Assembly: GCF_013402915.1 (NCBI RefSeq)
Contig: NC_050725.1
Coordinates: forward strand, 1,054,001-1,118,000
Reading direction: 5' to 3'
Origin: Zygotorulaspora mrakii
Lineage: Eukaryota; Ascomycota; Saccharomycetes; Saccharomycetales; Saccharomycetaceae
Length of the DNA: 64,000 nucleotides
Positions 16,635 to 26,178 of this stretch are shown piece by piece. The translations under genes were made by a program, and so were the position numbers. Below the pieces are notes generated by a model. The model did not search any database. It saw only the letters and a program-made list of their open reading frames with translations, and was not told where the DNA came from. Numbering within the stretch: position 1 is the first letter of the stretch; each line of letters begins with the position of its first letter.

Positions 16635-19385
16635 ATGTGGTCGCGAAGAGTGGGGGCCCGCTGGTTGCGGTCGCACCTCTCCATAATCCGGAAATTTGGC
16701 GTACTGGCATTGCTGGTTTTCATTGTGTACAGCCAATTGTATCTGTTCCATTCTGGCGGCACCAATGAGACGCTCAAAGGGTGGATAGATTCCATTCGAT
16801 CGGAGCAGAAGCTGTCGAGCGCTGAATTTGCGGCGTATCTGTATAGAAAGATGAAGTATGACACGTCGCCCAATTGGATCGACACGTACACGTTGAACGA
16901 GAATCTGCTGACGTTGCCACTAGGTCCGAAGCAGGGCACAAAGCTCAGAAGTATAGAAGAGTTGCGTTTCTACGAGAGTGATCCGCGCCTCACGTGGTCG
17001 GTTCTTCTTGAACACTTGCAGACTGCGGAGGCAGAGAGAAAAGAAAATCGGGTGGTTTCCTTTTCTTGGTACGACTGGTCAGACTTCCACATGTTTAATA
17101 AATTGGTCAGTCTCCAGGAGGTTAACTTTGGTTGTGGGTTTCTTTACGAGACAGCTTTTGAGCTCACTCAGCTGGAGGCTATCGAAAAGGAAATCAATGA
17201 CGTTTTGTTCATTTCTGACAGGCTTAAGTACAACGATCCCAAATGGATGGAAGCAACGAGAAAGAAAGAAATCGAAAGAAATGATCCAGTAGTGTATCCA
17301 GAGAGTAGGTGCAGAAGGTATTCCGATAAATCTCGAAAATTCAATCTTCCAGTGGAAGCTCATCAGTTAGATGAACAATGTAGGCCTGAGGTCTTTGCAT
17401 TGCAAACAAGGTCTTATCTTTTGAATCATTATAAAAATCCAATTTCTCTTACTTTGATGGAACATGATAATTCTTCTTATAGAGTTTTTGTTGACCCAAA
17501 TGATAGAAGTAATATACAACAATCGGGATATTTGAAGTCTTTTCTACAGAAAAACGGCGTCACTACTGTTCATAACGATAATGGCAATGGCAATGGTAGA
17601 AGCGGAAAAAAAAACCCAAATGTTGTCTTTGATCACTGGAAACAATATAACATATTTTTGCAAAGTAATACCGCAAATCATTATAGAACTGTGATTCCTG
17701 AAATTGATAAAGTTTCGTATGATCGTGACTTTGTTCATCTTTCGGACGATTTATTCGAGGTTAATGTTCCAAGCATTATTGAAGAATTAGAATCAATTGA
17801 GAATCCAAATCCCCATGATAAAGAATATTTAGAAAGTTTAAAGATTTCAAGGGAGACACATCCTGCTTTAGCAAGTAAATTTTTGAGCGAAGCTGCTCAC
17901 ATTACCCAATTCAATGGTATGGGATATCATCGTGATAAAAGATTCTTTAACGGTGCATTGATCCATGATCCGTTGGAATATCAGTTAAGACTCAATGCAT
18001 TGATTAGAAATTGGTTGAAGTTTACAAGATCAAACGGATTAATTACCTGGTTGGCTCACGGTACAGTTTACGGCCAGTTGTATAATGGATTAACATTTCC
18101 TTGGGATAATGATTTCGATGTTCAAATGCCAATTAAACATTTGCACTTGTTGAGTAGATATTTCAACCAGAGTCTGATCATGGAAGACCCAAGAGAGGGG
18201 AATGGCAAATATTTCCTTGATGTTACTAATTCTATTACAGTCAGAACTTCAGGCAACGGTTTCAACAATATTGATGCAAGATTCATCGACGTTGATTCTG
18301 GTTTATATGTTGATATAACCGGTCTTAGTGTTTCATCAACGCCACTTAGCGATAAATTAACAAGTGACTATAAAAAATTTTCGGCCATTTTTGATTCCAA
18401 AAGTTACGCAAAGGATAAAAAGTGGCCAGAAAGAGGTGAAGGTCTCGCCTCAATGGATATATTTGAATTACAAAATTATACGGCTGATCACAGCGATAAA
18501 TTTAGTTCAGATCAACTGAAAAAAATTGAGGAATTGGTAAATCATGAAAGAAATTTTCAACAGGGAACCGATAAACCAGAGTCTGGTTCAAATCCAAATG
18601 AGCGCTATTGGACGAACAAAGAGCTGAAAGCCTACAATTGTAGAAATAATCATTTTGTTACACTTGAATTATTATCCCCACTTACCAGTACAGTATTCCA
18701 TGGAGTTCATGCTCTAGTACCTAGGAAAGTTGCAGGTGTGCTAAAAAATGAATATAACCTACCAAAACAATTCGGATTTGAAGTTTTTGATGGTAAGGCA
18801 TATTTACCTGCCCTGCATTCGTGGTTTAACTATAATGTCTTGAAAAGATTTGCCAATTCAAACTCCTGGAATACAAAGCTCCAGAAAATCAAATCACCAA
18901 TTAGTAAATTAGATTTCCCTGATATCAAGCTGTTACTCGATAATATGCTCAAACTTGGTTATAACGATTTATTCACCATTTGTTACAATGCGTTCAACGT
19001 TACATCATATCGTTATAAAGAAAGGGAAATACAGTTTGATAACTCAAGTTCTAAGAATGAAAAATTCAAACTACTTCACATTCTTAGAAACGATGTTGCT
19101 CCGCAGCTGTCTTCACCTGGTAAAGACCCTTACATGTTCAACTACGAAAGGCGCATGTGGAGAAAAGTTGGTGCTACGATTGGTAATACTATAATGAGAG
19201 CAATTCACAAGGCAGTTGAAACTCAGGCATCAAACGAGTTATGGTCGAGTTATGTTGCCACGCATGAGGGAAGATCGGAACTATTCATAACGAGAAATGA
19301 ACTTGGTGATGTTGAAATCGATTTGAACAATCACGGGAGGAAAATTACAGAGCCAAATACAATTTTAGAATCTGATCCTTTTTAG
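16635..19385 (+). CDS. MNN4: Mnn4-type mannosylphosphorylation protein, LicD domain
   Basis: Mnn4 is a Golgi type II membrane protein needed for mannosylphosphate transfer to N- and O-glycans. The 916-residue product has a basic N-terminus and a single membrane anchor (about residues 21-40). A lumenal region colinear with S. cerevisiae Mnn4 follows: DPRLTWSVLLEHLQ, FSWYDWSDFH, then the LicD/fukutin-like nucleotidyltransferase core around 465-560 (LAHGTVYGQLYNGLTFPWDNDFDVQMP and DARFIDVDSGLYVDITGL). It stops before the KKKKEEEE repeat tail of S. cerevisiae Mnn4, resembling the shorter paralogue YJR061W. Base composition changes within the gene: 16921-16980 has 29 G+C of 60, while 17461-17520 has 16 of 60. 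Single counterpart of YJR061W and YKL201C. Confidence 0.93.
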   Translation: MWSRRVGARWLRSHLSIIRKFGVLALLVFIVYSQLYLFHSGGTNETLKGWIDSIRSEQKLSSAEFAAYLYRKMKYDTSPNWIDTYTLNENLLTLPLGPKQGTKLRSIEELRFYESDPRLTWSVLLEHLQTAEAERKENRVVSFSWYDWSDFHMFNKLVSLQEVNFGCGFLYETAFELTQLEAIEKEINDVLFISDRLKYNDPKWMEATRKKEIERNDPVVYPESRCRRYSDKSRKFNLPVEAHQLDEQCRPEVFALQTRSYLLNHYKNPISLTLMEHDNSSYRVFVDPNDRSNIQQSGYLKSFLQKNGVTTVHNDNGNGNGRSGKKNPNVVFDHWKQYNIFLQSNTANHYRTVIPEIDKVSYDRDFVHLSDDLFEVNVPSIIEELESIENPNPHDKEYLESLKISRETHPALASKFLSEAAHITQFNGMGYHRDKRFFNGALIHDPLEYQLRLNALIRNWLKFTRSNGLITWLAHGTVYGQLYNGLTFPWDNDFDVQMPIKHLHLLSRYFNQSLIMEDPREGNGKYFLDVTNSITVRTSGNGFNNIDARFIDVDSGLYVDITGLSVSSTPLSDKLTSDYKKFSAIFDSKSYAKDKKWPERGEGLASMDIFELQNYTADHSDKFSSDQLKKIEELVNHERNFQQGTDKPESGSNPNERYWTNKELKAYNCRNNHFVTLELLSPLTSTVFHGVHALVPRKVAGVLKNEYNLPKQFGFEVFDGKAYLPALHSWFNYNVLKRFANSNSWNTKLQKIKSPISKLDFPDIKLLLDNMLKLGYNDLFTICYNAFNVTSYRYKEREIQFDNSSSKNEKFKLLHILRNDVAPQLSSPGKDPYMFNYERRMWRKVGATIGNTIMRAIHKAVETQASNELWSSYVATHEGRSELFITRNELGDVEIDLNNHGRKITEPNTILESDPF

Positions 19386-19571
19386 TCAGGTGTCTTAATA
19401 ACATTTCCCAATGAAATTATATTCATGTAATGGTAACATAATCATCGCTGGTTACATATAGCGGCGCAGGTTTTTTTGATTAGAAATTCCTCATGGATCA
19501 ATCATCCTAATATAGGCCAACTGTATAATATATACTATATTTTATATACATTACCTTTTAATAATTAAATA

Positions 19572-20876
19572 TTATCTTCTAATGCATTGATTGCATTTTT
19601 CATTCACATTTCGGAAAACTTCAAAATTGACATCTCTCATTATTATTCCTTCCACACCTTTACCCAGATTACCCAGTAGCTCAACACTTTGGTTTTCCGA
19701 ATCTAAGTGTCCCTCTTCGTTATCAAATTTTCCGTTAAACTTGTATATTCCTGAGCTACCAGCGAAAACTGTAGTGCCATCTTCAATTCCACACCGATTT
19801 GCCATAACCACAATTGCATTCTTGTTTTTAAACTTCCATATTCCATCAATGGAAGAACCCATGTATGATGCACTTCTCTTTTTCTCCAGAAAAGGAAACA
19901 AATCTTCTATGGACCATAGATATCTTTGCCTTAATGCGAGAAAAGGTGTGAACCGGAGTAACCAGTAATTCACGTTTGACATATCCGGTTTTGCAAAGTC
20001 CGTATAGTCCTTTTGCAACAGATCTGAATCACTTGATAATCTTTTCGTGATATTTCTATTATCGAAATCATACTGGTAATCACCCTGAGATCCATATGCA
20101 GGGAGATGTTGTTGTCTCGTGTGTTGTTCGATCTTGGAAACCTTTTCAGTTATTTCTTCCTTTCTCAAGTCACTCGTTACTGAGCTGGAGTGAAGCCACG
20201 CCATTGGACATATGATCAGCTCGCTATTATTGTCCACGTTGTAGGTTGCAAATTCAAAATCTTGGAATGGTGCCTGAAATTTATAAGGACTCAGATCCAT
20301 GCATATTCCAATTGATGTTTTCAATGTTACATCCACTGCATTTCCTTCTTTACCTTTGGATAGATCTTTCCCTCTGCCTTTAAATAAGAGTGGGAAATTT
20401 TGGAACCCTGCAGGGTTCTCCTGGCAGTTCCAATCTTCATCTGTATTGTAAAGAAAAGACTTTCTGTAATTGAAAACTAACTCACCTTCTGGACTGATCA
20501 AAATAGCTGAATTATATAATTTGGAATCAGCATCAGTGCTTACACGTTCAGGATATCCAATGACGGTATAGCAGCTGAACATCTTGGAAACCAATCTTGC
20601 CAAATCAAAAGAAGGCCCATCCTTTGCCCTTGATGTGTAGGGCAGAATGTGATCCCTCGAATGAAAATTGTAACCAGTCAATGCAAATTCCGGGAAAACT
20701 ACTAGGTCAAGATTCTTTCCGGTGCCAGAATTATCCAAGGTGTCTTTTAGCTTTCTTAGCATAGTCGTAGCTCTTGAAACATTTTGCGATACCTGAGCAA
20801 TCTGTGGGTTCAATTGCACCACGGCAATACGTAAATTTACCGCTAATTTGGTCTTGGGTGGTATCGAAGAAGACAT
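19572..20876 (-). CDS. NTA1: Protein N-terminal amidase
   Basis: Nta1 deamidates N-terminal Asn and Gln to Asp and Glu, feeding proteins into the Arg/N-degron pathway. The 434-residue product (S. cerevisiae 457) is a nitrilase-superfamily enzyme. The Glu-Lys-Cys triad is visible as Glu63 in VVFPEFALTGYNF, Lys139 in FNYRKSFLY and Cys192 in GICMDLSPYKF. It diverges from the next gene across about 150 bases, so the two probably share a promoter. Orthologue of YJR062C. Confidence 0.95.
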   Translation of the reverse strand: MSSSIPPKTKLAVNLRIAVVQLNPQIAQVSQNVSRATTMLRKLKDTLDNSGTGKNLDLVVFPEFALTGYNFHSRDHILPYTSRAKDGPSFDLARLVSKMFSCYTVIGYPERVSTDADSKLYNSAILISPEGELVFNYRKSFLYNTDEDWNCQENPAGFQNFPLLFKGRGKDLSKGKEGNAVDVTLKTSIGICMDLSPYKFQAPFQDFEFATYNVDNNSELIICPMAWLHSSSVTSDLRKEEITEKVSKIEQHTRQQHLPAYGSQGDYQYDFDNRNITKRLSSDSDLLQKDYTDFAKPDMSNVNYWLLRFTPFLALRQRYLWSIEDLFPFLEKKRSASYMGSSIDGIWKFKNKNAIVVMANRCGIEDGTTVFAGSSGIYKFNGKFDNEEGHLDSENQSVELLGNLGKGVEGIIMRDVNFEVFRNVNEKCNQCIRR

Positions 20877-21024
20877 ACTGCAGAACTATTTCGATTTCAT
20901 CTTTTACCATTTTTCAACGATTTGCGTTTCCTGTGCAAGCGTTTTTTTTATCTTATGCTACAACTACTAATCCACAATAGCAGAAATAAAAGTCGTAACC
21001 CAAACTGACGTGACGATCTCTGTG

Positions 21025-21390
21025 ATGTCGGATACCAGCGATACTAGAGTATTTAAGGAGGGCTATAACCGACTTGCGTGGGACGTGCAAGAGCCTACTT
21101 ACGATGCGGTCACAATAAATCCACTGGAGAGCAAAGTTACACAAGAAAACGAAGTGGACAACGAACAAGAAGACGAAATTGACCATAATGTCCCTCAAAT
21201 TTCCACAGCAACTGAGAAGAACCACCTGGAATTTACAGAACTGGACGCCCACATAAGCAACGTCCACGATCCCAAAAACCAGTTAGCCTCCTTGATCAAG
21301 AACGCTCAGCACAACAAGGAAGCGCTTGCAAAAAGAAACAAACGTATTAAGGAGTCTAAAATGCAACAGAGGTCGCGGTACGGCTGGTAA
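21025..21390 (+). CDS. Small hydrophilic protein of unknown function between NTA1 and RPA12
   Basis: The 121-residue product starts at the ATG at 21025 (the frame extends upstream only through non-ATG codons). It has an acidic middle (NEVDNEQEDEID) and a basic helical C-terminal third (residues about 85-118, rich in Lys, Asn and Arg) ending in RSRYGW. There is no membrane segment, Cys pair or catalytic motif. It is divergent from NTA1 and 195 bases before RPA12. In S. cerevisiae nothing is annotated between YJR062C and YJR063W, nor in the matching interval of chromosome XI that I recall, so the gene was probably lost or moved there. The aromatic-acidic start (YNRLAWDVQEPTYD) and compact ending look like a constrained nuclear or RNA-associated small protein, but I cannot assign a function. 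Confidence 0.7.
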   Translation: MSDTSDTRVFKEGYNRLAWDVQEPTYDAVTINPLESKVTQENEVDNEQEDEIDHNVPQISTATEKNHLEFTELDAHISNVHDPKNQLASLIKNAQHNKEALAKRNKRIKESKMQQRSRYGW

Positions 21391-21502
21391 GTTAAACCCC
21401 CCGGTACTGGCACGGCTGGTACTCTGAAATTCGTTAATTACTATGACTATTCGGACGTTGAATCTTTTTTCACGAGATTCTAACATGCATTTTTTTTTTC
21501 AC

Positions 21503-21523
21503 CTCATCGCAGCTGAAAAATAT
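21503..21523. promoter_or_regulatory. PAC and RRPE-like motifs upstream of RPA12
   Basis: CTCATCGC at 21503-21510 is a perfect PAC element (GCGATGAG), followed at 21514-21523 by TGAAAAATAT, one base from the RRPE core, and preceded by a run of ten T (about 21490-21499). This arrangement is typical of ribosome-biogenesis and Pol I/III genes, bound by Dot6/Tod6 and Stb3. It lies 76 bases before the RPA12 ATG. Confidence 0.65.
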
Positions 21524-21585
21524 TATTTCAATATCAACAATTACTCGAGTTCATAGGTAAAGAGGTTGATACTGAGAAGCTTATA

Positions 21586-21963
21586 ATGTCCGTGGTGGGG
21601 TCGCTTGTCTTTTGTCTAAACTGTGGTAATCTTCTGGACAACCCAAGTACTGCCTCTGGGTCAGAACTTGAGTGCATGCAATGTAAGACCAGATATCCAA
21701 AATCGAAATTCGCAAGCATGAAGGTCATCACCTCAACTTCTGAGGATGCTTTCCCCTCAAAATTGAGATTGAAAAAGTCCGTGGTCAAGACATCGCTGAA
21801 GAAGAACGAGCTCGAAGAAGGCGCTGTCATCAAGGAAAAGTGTCCTCAATGTGGGAACGAGGAAATGCATTATCACACATTGCAACTACGGTCGGCCGAC
21901 GAAGGTGCTACCGTGTTCTACACATGTCCTGTCTGTAATTACAAGTTCAGGACCAATAATTAG
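21586..21963 (+). CDS. RPA12: RNA polymerase I subunit A12.2
   Basis: The 125-residue protein is the TFIIS/Rpb9-like subunit of RNA polymerase I, required for intrinsic RNA cleavage and termination. The N-terminal zinc ribbon uses Cys10, Cys13, Cys30 and Cys33. The C-terminal ribbon uses Cys86, Cys89, Cys114 and Cys117, with the acidic hairpin RSADEG (Asp105-Glu106) that reaches the polymerase active site. Length equals S. cerevisiae Rpa12 (YJR063W, 125). The promoter carries PAC and RRPE-like sites, as expected for the ribosome biogenesis regulon. Confidence 0.96.
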   Translation: MSVVGSLVFCLNCGNLLDNPSTASGSELECMQCKTRYPKSKFASMKVITSTSEDAFPSKLRLKKSVVKTSLKKNELEEGAVIKEKCPQCGNEEMHYHTLQLRSADEGATVFYTCPVCNYKFRTNN

Positions 21964-22338
21964 GTGATAGACTCGAAGGACCCAGTGACCGTTTACCGCC
22001 GCGACACCCGCAACGAATCTGAACTGAATAACCGCTATGGATCCTACAGATGTTGGTGCAGCTATGCTGCCGCCCAATTCAGCTTATATAATCAGTCAAT
22101 AGCTGCATCTGCAATCTTCAATATACCTATGTATTCGTCAAATTTGGCTGGCAGCTTTATGTAGCACAGTAGTTCTCAGCTCGTTTGATGTGATTTGACG
22201 AAAATTTATTCTTTTCACAGTGGCGACGGAAATATATTGTACGTAATTCTATGTATTCAATCAGTGATGAACACGATTGTCGTTGAATAAGTTTGGATTC
22301 TACAGGTTTCAAAGCCATCCGTAATCTGAAAAGAAGCA
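21964..22338. other. RPA12-CCT5 intergenic region
   Basis: About 375 bases. The RPA12 frame stays open for 66 codons after its TAG, but with no ATG at the start and no recognisable domain. The rest is AT-rich and probably the CCT5 promoter. Confidence 0.5.
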
Positions 22339-24021
22339 ATGGCACAGGTACCAATGCAAGCTATGGACATGCCGGATATGTCGAATGCGATTGTGGCGCA
22401 GGATGAGATGGGAAGACCTTTCATCATCGTGAGAGATCAGGGAAGTAAAAAGAGACAACACGGTTTGGAGGCCAAGAAGTCACACATTTTGGCGGCAAGG
22501 TCAGTTGCGTCGATAATCAAAACGTCGCTGGGTCCTCGTGGACTGGACAAAATTCTGATTTCGCCAGATGGAGAAATTACGATAACCAACGATGGTGCGA
22601 CAATTCTCTCGCAAATGGAACTTGACAACGAGATAGCGAAACTTCTGGTGCAACTATCCAAATCTCAGGACGATGAAATCGGTGACGGGACAACAGGTGT
22701 TGTAGTACTAGCCAGTGCACTCTTGGATCAAGCGTTGGAATTGATAGAGAAGGGCATTCATCCAATTAAGATCGCCAATGGGTTCGACGATGCCGCCAGA
22801 GTTGCTATTCAGAAACTAGAGGAAGAAGCTGAAGATGTTGGTGCAAAAAATGAGGTATTCAAAGGCCTTCTGTTCAAAGCAGCGAAGACATCCTTGGGAT
22901 CCAAGATTGTTTCGAAAGACCATGACAAATTTGCACAAATGGCTGTGGATGCAGTGGCAAGTGTCTTGGATGAGGAAAGAAAAGATGTCGATTTCGAATT
23001 AATTAAATTGGAGGGCCGTGTTGGTGGCTCTTTGGGCGATTCAAAGTTAATTCATGGTGTCATTTTAGATAAAGACTTTTCGCATCCCCAAATGCCAAAG
23101 GAGGTTCTACCTGTTGAGGGCAAAGAAAATGTCAAATTAGCAATCCTAACATGTCCGTTTGAACCCCCAAAGCCAAAGACGAAGCATAAATTAGATATTT
23201 CTAGCGTGGAAGAGTACCAAAAACTACAATCCTACGAACATGATAAATTTAAAGAAATGATCGACTATATAAAGAAATCAGGTGCAGATGTTGTTATCTG
23301 CCAGTGGGGATTCGACGATGAAGCCAATCATTTACTACTGCAAAATGAATTACCTGCTGTTAGATGGGTTGGAGGTCAGGAATTGGAACTAATTGCCATT
23401 GCTACTCATGGTCGCATTGTTCCTCGTTTCCAGGACTTATCACCGGAAAAATTGGGTAAATGTAGCAAGATATACGAAGTCGAGTTCGGAACCACAAAGG
23501 ACCGTATGTTAGTCATTGAAGAATGTTCTGACGCCAAAACAGTTACCTGTTTTATTCGTGGTTCAAACAAGATGATAGTCGATGAAGCTAAACGCGCCCT
23601 TCACGATGCCCTTTGTGTGGTTCGTAACTTATTCAAAGACTCTCGTGTTGTATATGGTGGTGGCGCTGCTGAAGTAACCATGTCTATTGCAGTCTCCGAA
23701 GAAGCAGACAAGCAACGCGGCATAGATCAATATGCATTTCGCGCATTTGCTCAAGCTTTGGATACCATACCAATGACTCTAGCGGAGAATTCAGGTTTGG
23801 ATCCAATTGAAACGCTGACAACCTTGAAGAGTAAACACATCAAGGAAAAAGTTTCCACTATGGGTGTGGATTGCTTAAGTAAGGGTACCAATAATATGAG
23901 AGAACTTTTTGTTGTTGACCCGTATATTGGCAAAAAACAGCAGATCATGTTAGCAACGCAATTATGTAGGATGATTTTAAAGATCGATAATGTCATCATT
24001 AGCGGGAAAGACGCGTATTGA
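22339..24021 (+). CDS. CCT5: Chaperonin-containing TCP-1 subunit epsilon
   Basis: Cct5 is one of eight subunits of the cytosolic TRiC/CCT chaperonin that folds actin and tubulin. The 560-residue product (S. cerevisiae 562, YJR064W) shows the group II chaperonin motifs [10 protein letters not shown] (residues 62-71), ITNDGATIL (82-90) and the ATPase loop GDGTT at 115-119 with catalytic Asp116; VYGGGAAE lies in the second equatorial half. It converges on ARP3, itself an actin-related CCT client class, with 164 bases between stop codons. Confidence 0.97.
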   Translation: MAQVPMQAMDMPDMSNAIVAQDEMGRPFIIVRDQGSKKRQHGLEAKKSHILAARSVASIIKTSLGPRGLDKILISPDGEITITNDGATILSQMELDNEIAKLLVQLSKSQDDEIGDGTTGVVVLASALLDQALELIEKGIHPIKIANGFDDAARVAIQKLEEEAEDVGAKNEVFKGLLFKAAKTSLGSKIVSKDHDKFAQMAVDAVASVLDEERKDVDFELIKLEGRVGGSLGDSKLIHGVILDKDFSHPQMPKEVLPVEGKENVKLAILTCPFEPPKPKTKHKLDISSVEEYQKLQSYEHDKFKEMIDYIKKSGADVVICQWGFDDEANHLLLQNELPAVRWVGGQELELIAIATHGRIVPRFQDLSPEKLGKCSKIYEVEFGTTKDRMLVIEECSDAKTVTCFIRGSNKMIVDEAKRALHDALCVVRNLFKDSRVVYGGGAAEVTMSIAVSEEADKQRGIDQYAFRAFAQALDTIPMTLAENSGLDPIETLTTLKSKHIKEKVSTMGVDCLSKGTNNMRELFVVDPYIGKKQQIMLATQLCRMILKIDNVIISGKDAY

Positions 24022-24185
24022 TTACATTTTAGACCTATTGTATAGCTAACACCATTCTAATAGTTTTGTCACCTGTGATGAAAGTGCTTCATTATTTATT
24101 TCTTACTTTTTCTGTTTACAAAGGCTCCCATTTATTCTCAAAAACAAATGTGTCTATATATGCTAAGTTTCCTTCAGGACGCGAC

Positions 24186-25547
24186 TTAGACCATGTTAAA
24201 AAGACTGAAGTTTCTGACTATCTCTGGCCCGTATTCCTCGTAATCCTTCTTAGTATGACAGTGGCTCTTGAACTCTGCTGTCTGAGCCAATAATGAACCA
24301 CCAAACCAAACTGCATTTCTTTGCTTCCTATGAGAAATAACTTGCACCTCAACACCCGTTGATTTTGTACCACTGAGCTGTTCACTTTGAGCAATTCTAT
24401 TGTTTACTATCGATTTTAAGTCTCTTTGTAAACGGCGACCGAAATCTTTAAACATAGTAGATCCACCTGAAAGCACAATATTGGTGTAAAGTCCCTTACG
24501 GACATCAATAGGGCATGCTTGAACGGTATGATCAACAATAGTTGGCAAAGGTGTCAAAAAATCTGAAGATGCAATTTCTGGATTGAAAAAAATTTCTGGT
24601 GCCAAAAATCTTTCATATCCAACATCAACAATTTTCTTTCTTGTCTTTTCTTGACTCTCTACAACAAATTGTGCAAATTTTTCTCCATCTCTATCGAACT
24701 TATTGAATTCTTTGACAATATCTGGACACACATAGCAGTATTCTTGTTTGATACGCTCAGCGGTCCTTAAGGAGGTGTCAGCTTCACCACGTTCTCTTAG
24801 TAAGGATTGGATAAATAAAGTAATGTCCCTTCCGGCAATTGGGATGTTTTTAATTGCGGATCCTATGACATAACCCTCGGCCACGGGAATAACATGTGTA
24901 ACACCATCACCAGAGTCGATAACTGTACCTGTCAGAGACCTGTCAACGACCTTGGAAGATGTCCAAGAAGCGGCCAATGCCAATACAGCTTGAACAGCAA
25001 TATATAAGCCTGCACAGTTGAATGACTCGAAGAAAATTTCCGCTACTTGCTCTCTATTCTCAGGTGGATTTAGAGGTGGTTCGGTAAGTAGAAAAAAATG
25101 ATCTTCTGGCTCGGTTCTTAAGTACTTAAAAATAGAATTCTCCCAGAACCTTTCCATATGATCCCAATTTTCAACTTGTCCGTGTCTTACTGGATAACTC
25201 AAGGAGTATGACGGTCCCTGAGATGCAATTAACGCTTCATTACCAATGTAAAAATCCAAATCTTCGGTGCCTCTCTTACCTGCCAAATTGTTCGAGAGCA
25301 ATGAGCCCGTCTGGGAGCTGTTAAAAGCAGTAGCAGACGTGGTATTACCAAAGAAAGCATTTGTACTGCTCGAGTTTCCTGAACCGCCAGAAACGGTGGT
25401 AGCGGTAGCCTTCTTAGTACTTGAGGGTTGTGCTGTGGCAATCGCGGTTGGGAAGATAAAAGATGGGGAGTCGTTTCCAGCAAATCCTAGTTTGCTGAGA
25501 CCAGTACCATTGTCCATCACAACAGCTGGATTGTTGAGGTATGACAT
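24186..25547 (-). CDS. ARP3: Actin-related protein 3 (Arp2/3 complex)
   Basis: Arp3 and Arp2 mimic an actin dimer at the start of a branched filament. The 453-residue protein (S. cerevisiae 449, YJR065C) has the actin-fold motifs [18 protein letters not shown] at the N-terminus, [54 protein letters not shown] and [16 protein letters not shown]. An Arp3-typical insertion, here Ser/Thr/Ala-rich, occupies about residues 38-85. It diverges from TOR across a 631-base region. Confidence 0.97.
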   Translation of the reverse strand: MSYLNNPAVVMDNGTGLSKLGFAGNDSPSFIFPTAIATAQPSSTKKATATTVSGGSGNSSSTNAFFGNTTSATAFNSSQTGSLLSNNLAGKRGTEDLDFYIGNEALIASQGPSYSLSYPVRHGQVENWDHMERFWENSIFKYLRTEPEDHFFLLTEPPLNPPENREQVAEIFFESFNCAGLYIAVQAVLALAASWTSSKVVDRSLTGTVIDSGDGVTHVIPVAEGYVIGSAIKNIPIAGRDITLFIQSLLRERGEADTSLRTAERIKQEYCYVCPDIVKEFNKFDRDGEKFAQFVVESQEKTRKKIVDVGYERFLAPEIFFNPEIASSDFLTPLPTIVDHTVQACPIDVRKGLYTNIVLSGGSTMFKDFGRRLQRDLKSIVNNRIAQSEQLSGTKSTGVEVQVISHRKQRNAVWFGGSLLAQTAEFKSHCHTKKDYEEYGPEIVRNFSLFNMV

Positions 25548-26178
25548 CTTTCCTATTTTATTCTTTCCTTAGATTTAGCTATCCACTTACTGCACGAGTT
25601 GCTCCTGTATGCCAGATATACCAGAAGATATTAACAAAATGCTCAATTTCTTCAAATGTCCTGTTCCTAGCCTCAAATGTGAGTGATCTAGCTGGTATCG
25701 CTCCTGTTTAAGAGCCTGTTTCTTTCAATGACAATCGAATTTCATTTCATGCTTTTCCGAAAAGGGGCGAGCTCTCTAGTTGTTAGCTATGTCGATGGTA
25801 GTGACAGAAGAGTGCACAAGAAACAAATATGGAACCTAAATGAAGAGATTGAGCCCCTCGAGCTCACTACTACGCCCCTACAACAAATTGATTACATAGA
25901 CGACTAATATTCAGCTAAAATCACCAACAACTTGCATAATACACAGTTTTTGGTCCATATAATTGCTGAAGTTACCCGCCCTTACTCTTCAGTGTAATAT
26001 ATCATGCGATTTGTCAATCGAGCGTTGAACAGTAAATCTTGGAGAATGAAGAGCCGAAAACGTCAAAGCAAGGACCAAATCAGTAGCTGCGGGAGTTGTT
26101 ACTAAATACTCGAGAGCTTTTGAAGAGCTTTTGATCTTGCAAACGGAATAGACACCCACAGGCAGCATATAAAGATCG
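25548..26178. other. ARP3-TOR divergent promoter region
   Basis: About 630 bases between the start codons of ARP3 and TOR, presumably holding both promoters. A TATA-like ATATAAAG at 26168-26175 is too close to the TOR ATG to be its TATA box. No RNA gene or repeat seen. Confidence 0.5.

Noticed and set aside
21387..21392. GTAAGT overlapping the stop of the unknown 121-codon gene, as a possible 5' splice site
   Set aside because: No TACTAAC branch point or sensible acceptor was found before RPA12, and the frame ends cleanly.
21964..22164. In-frame 66-codon extension after the RPA12 TAG (readthrough candidate)
   Set aside because: The stop context is not the CARYYA readthrough type, and the C-terminal zinc ribbon is already complete.
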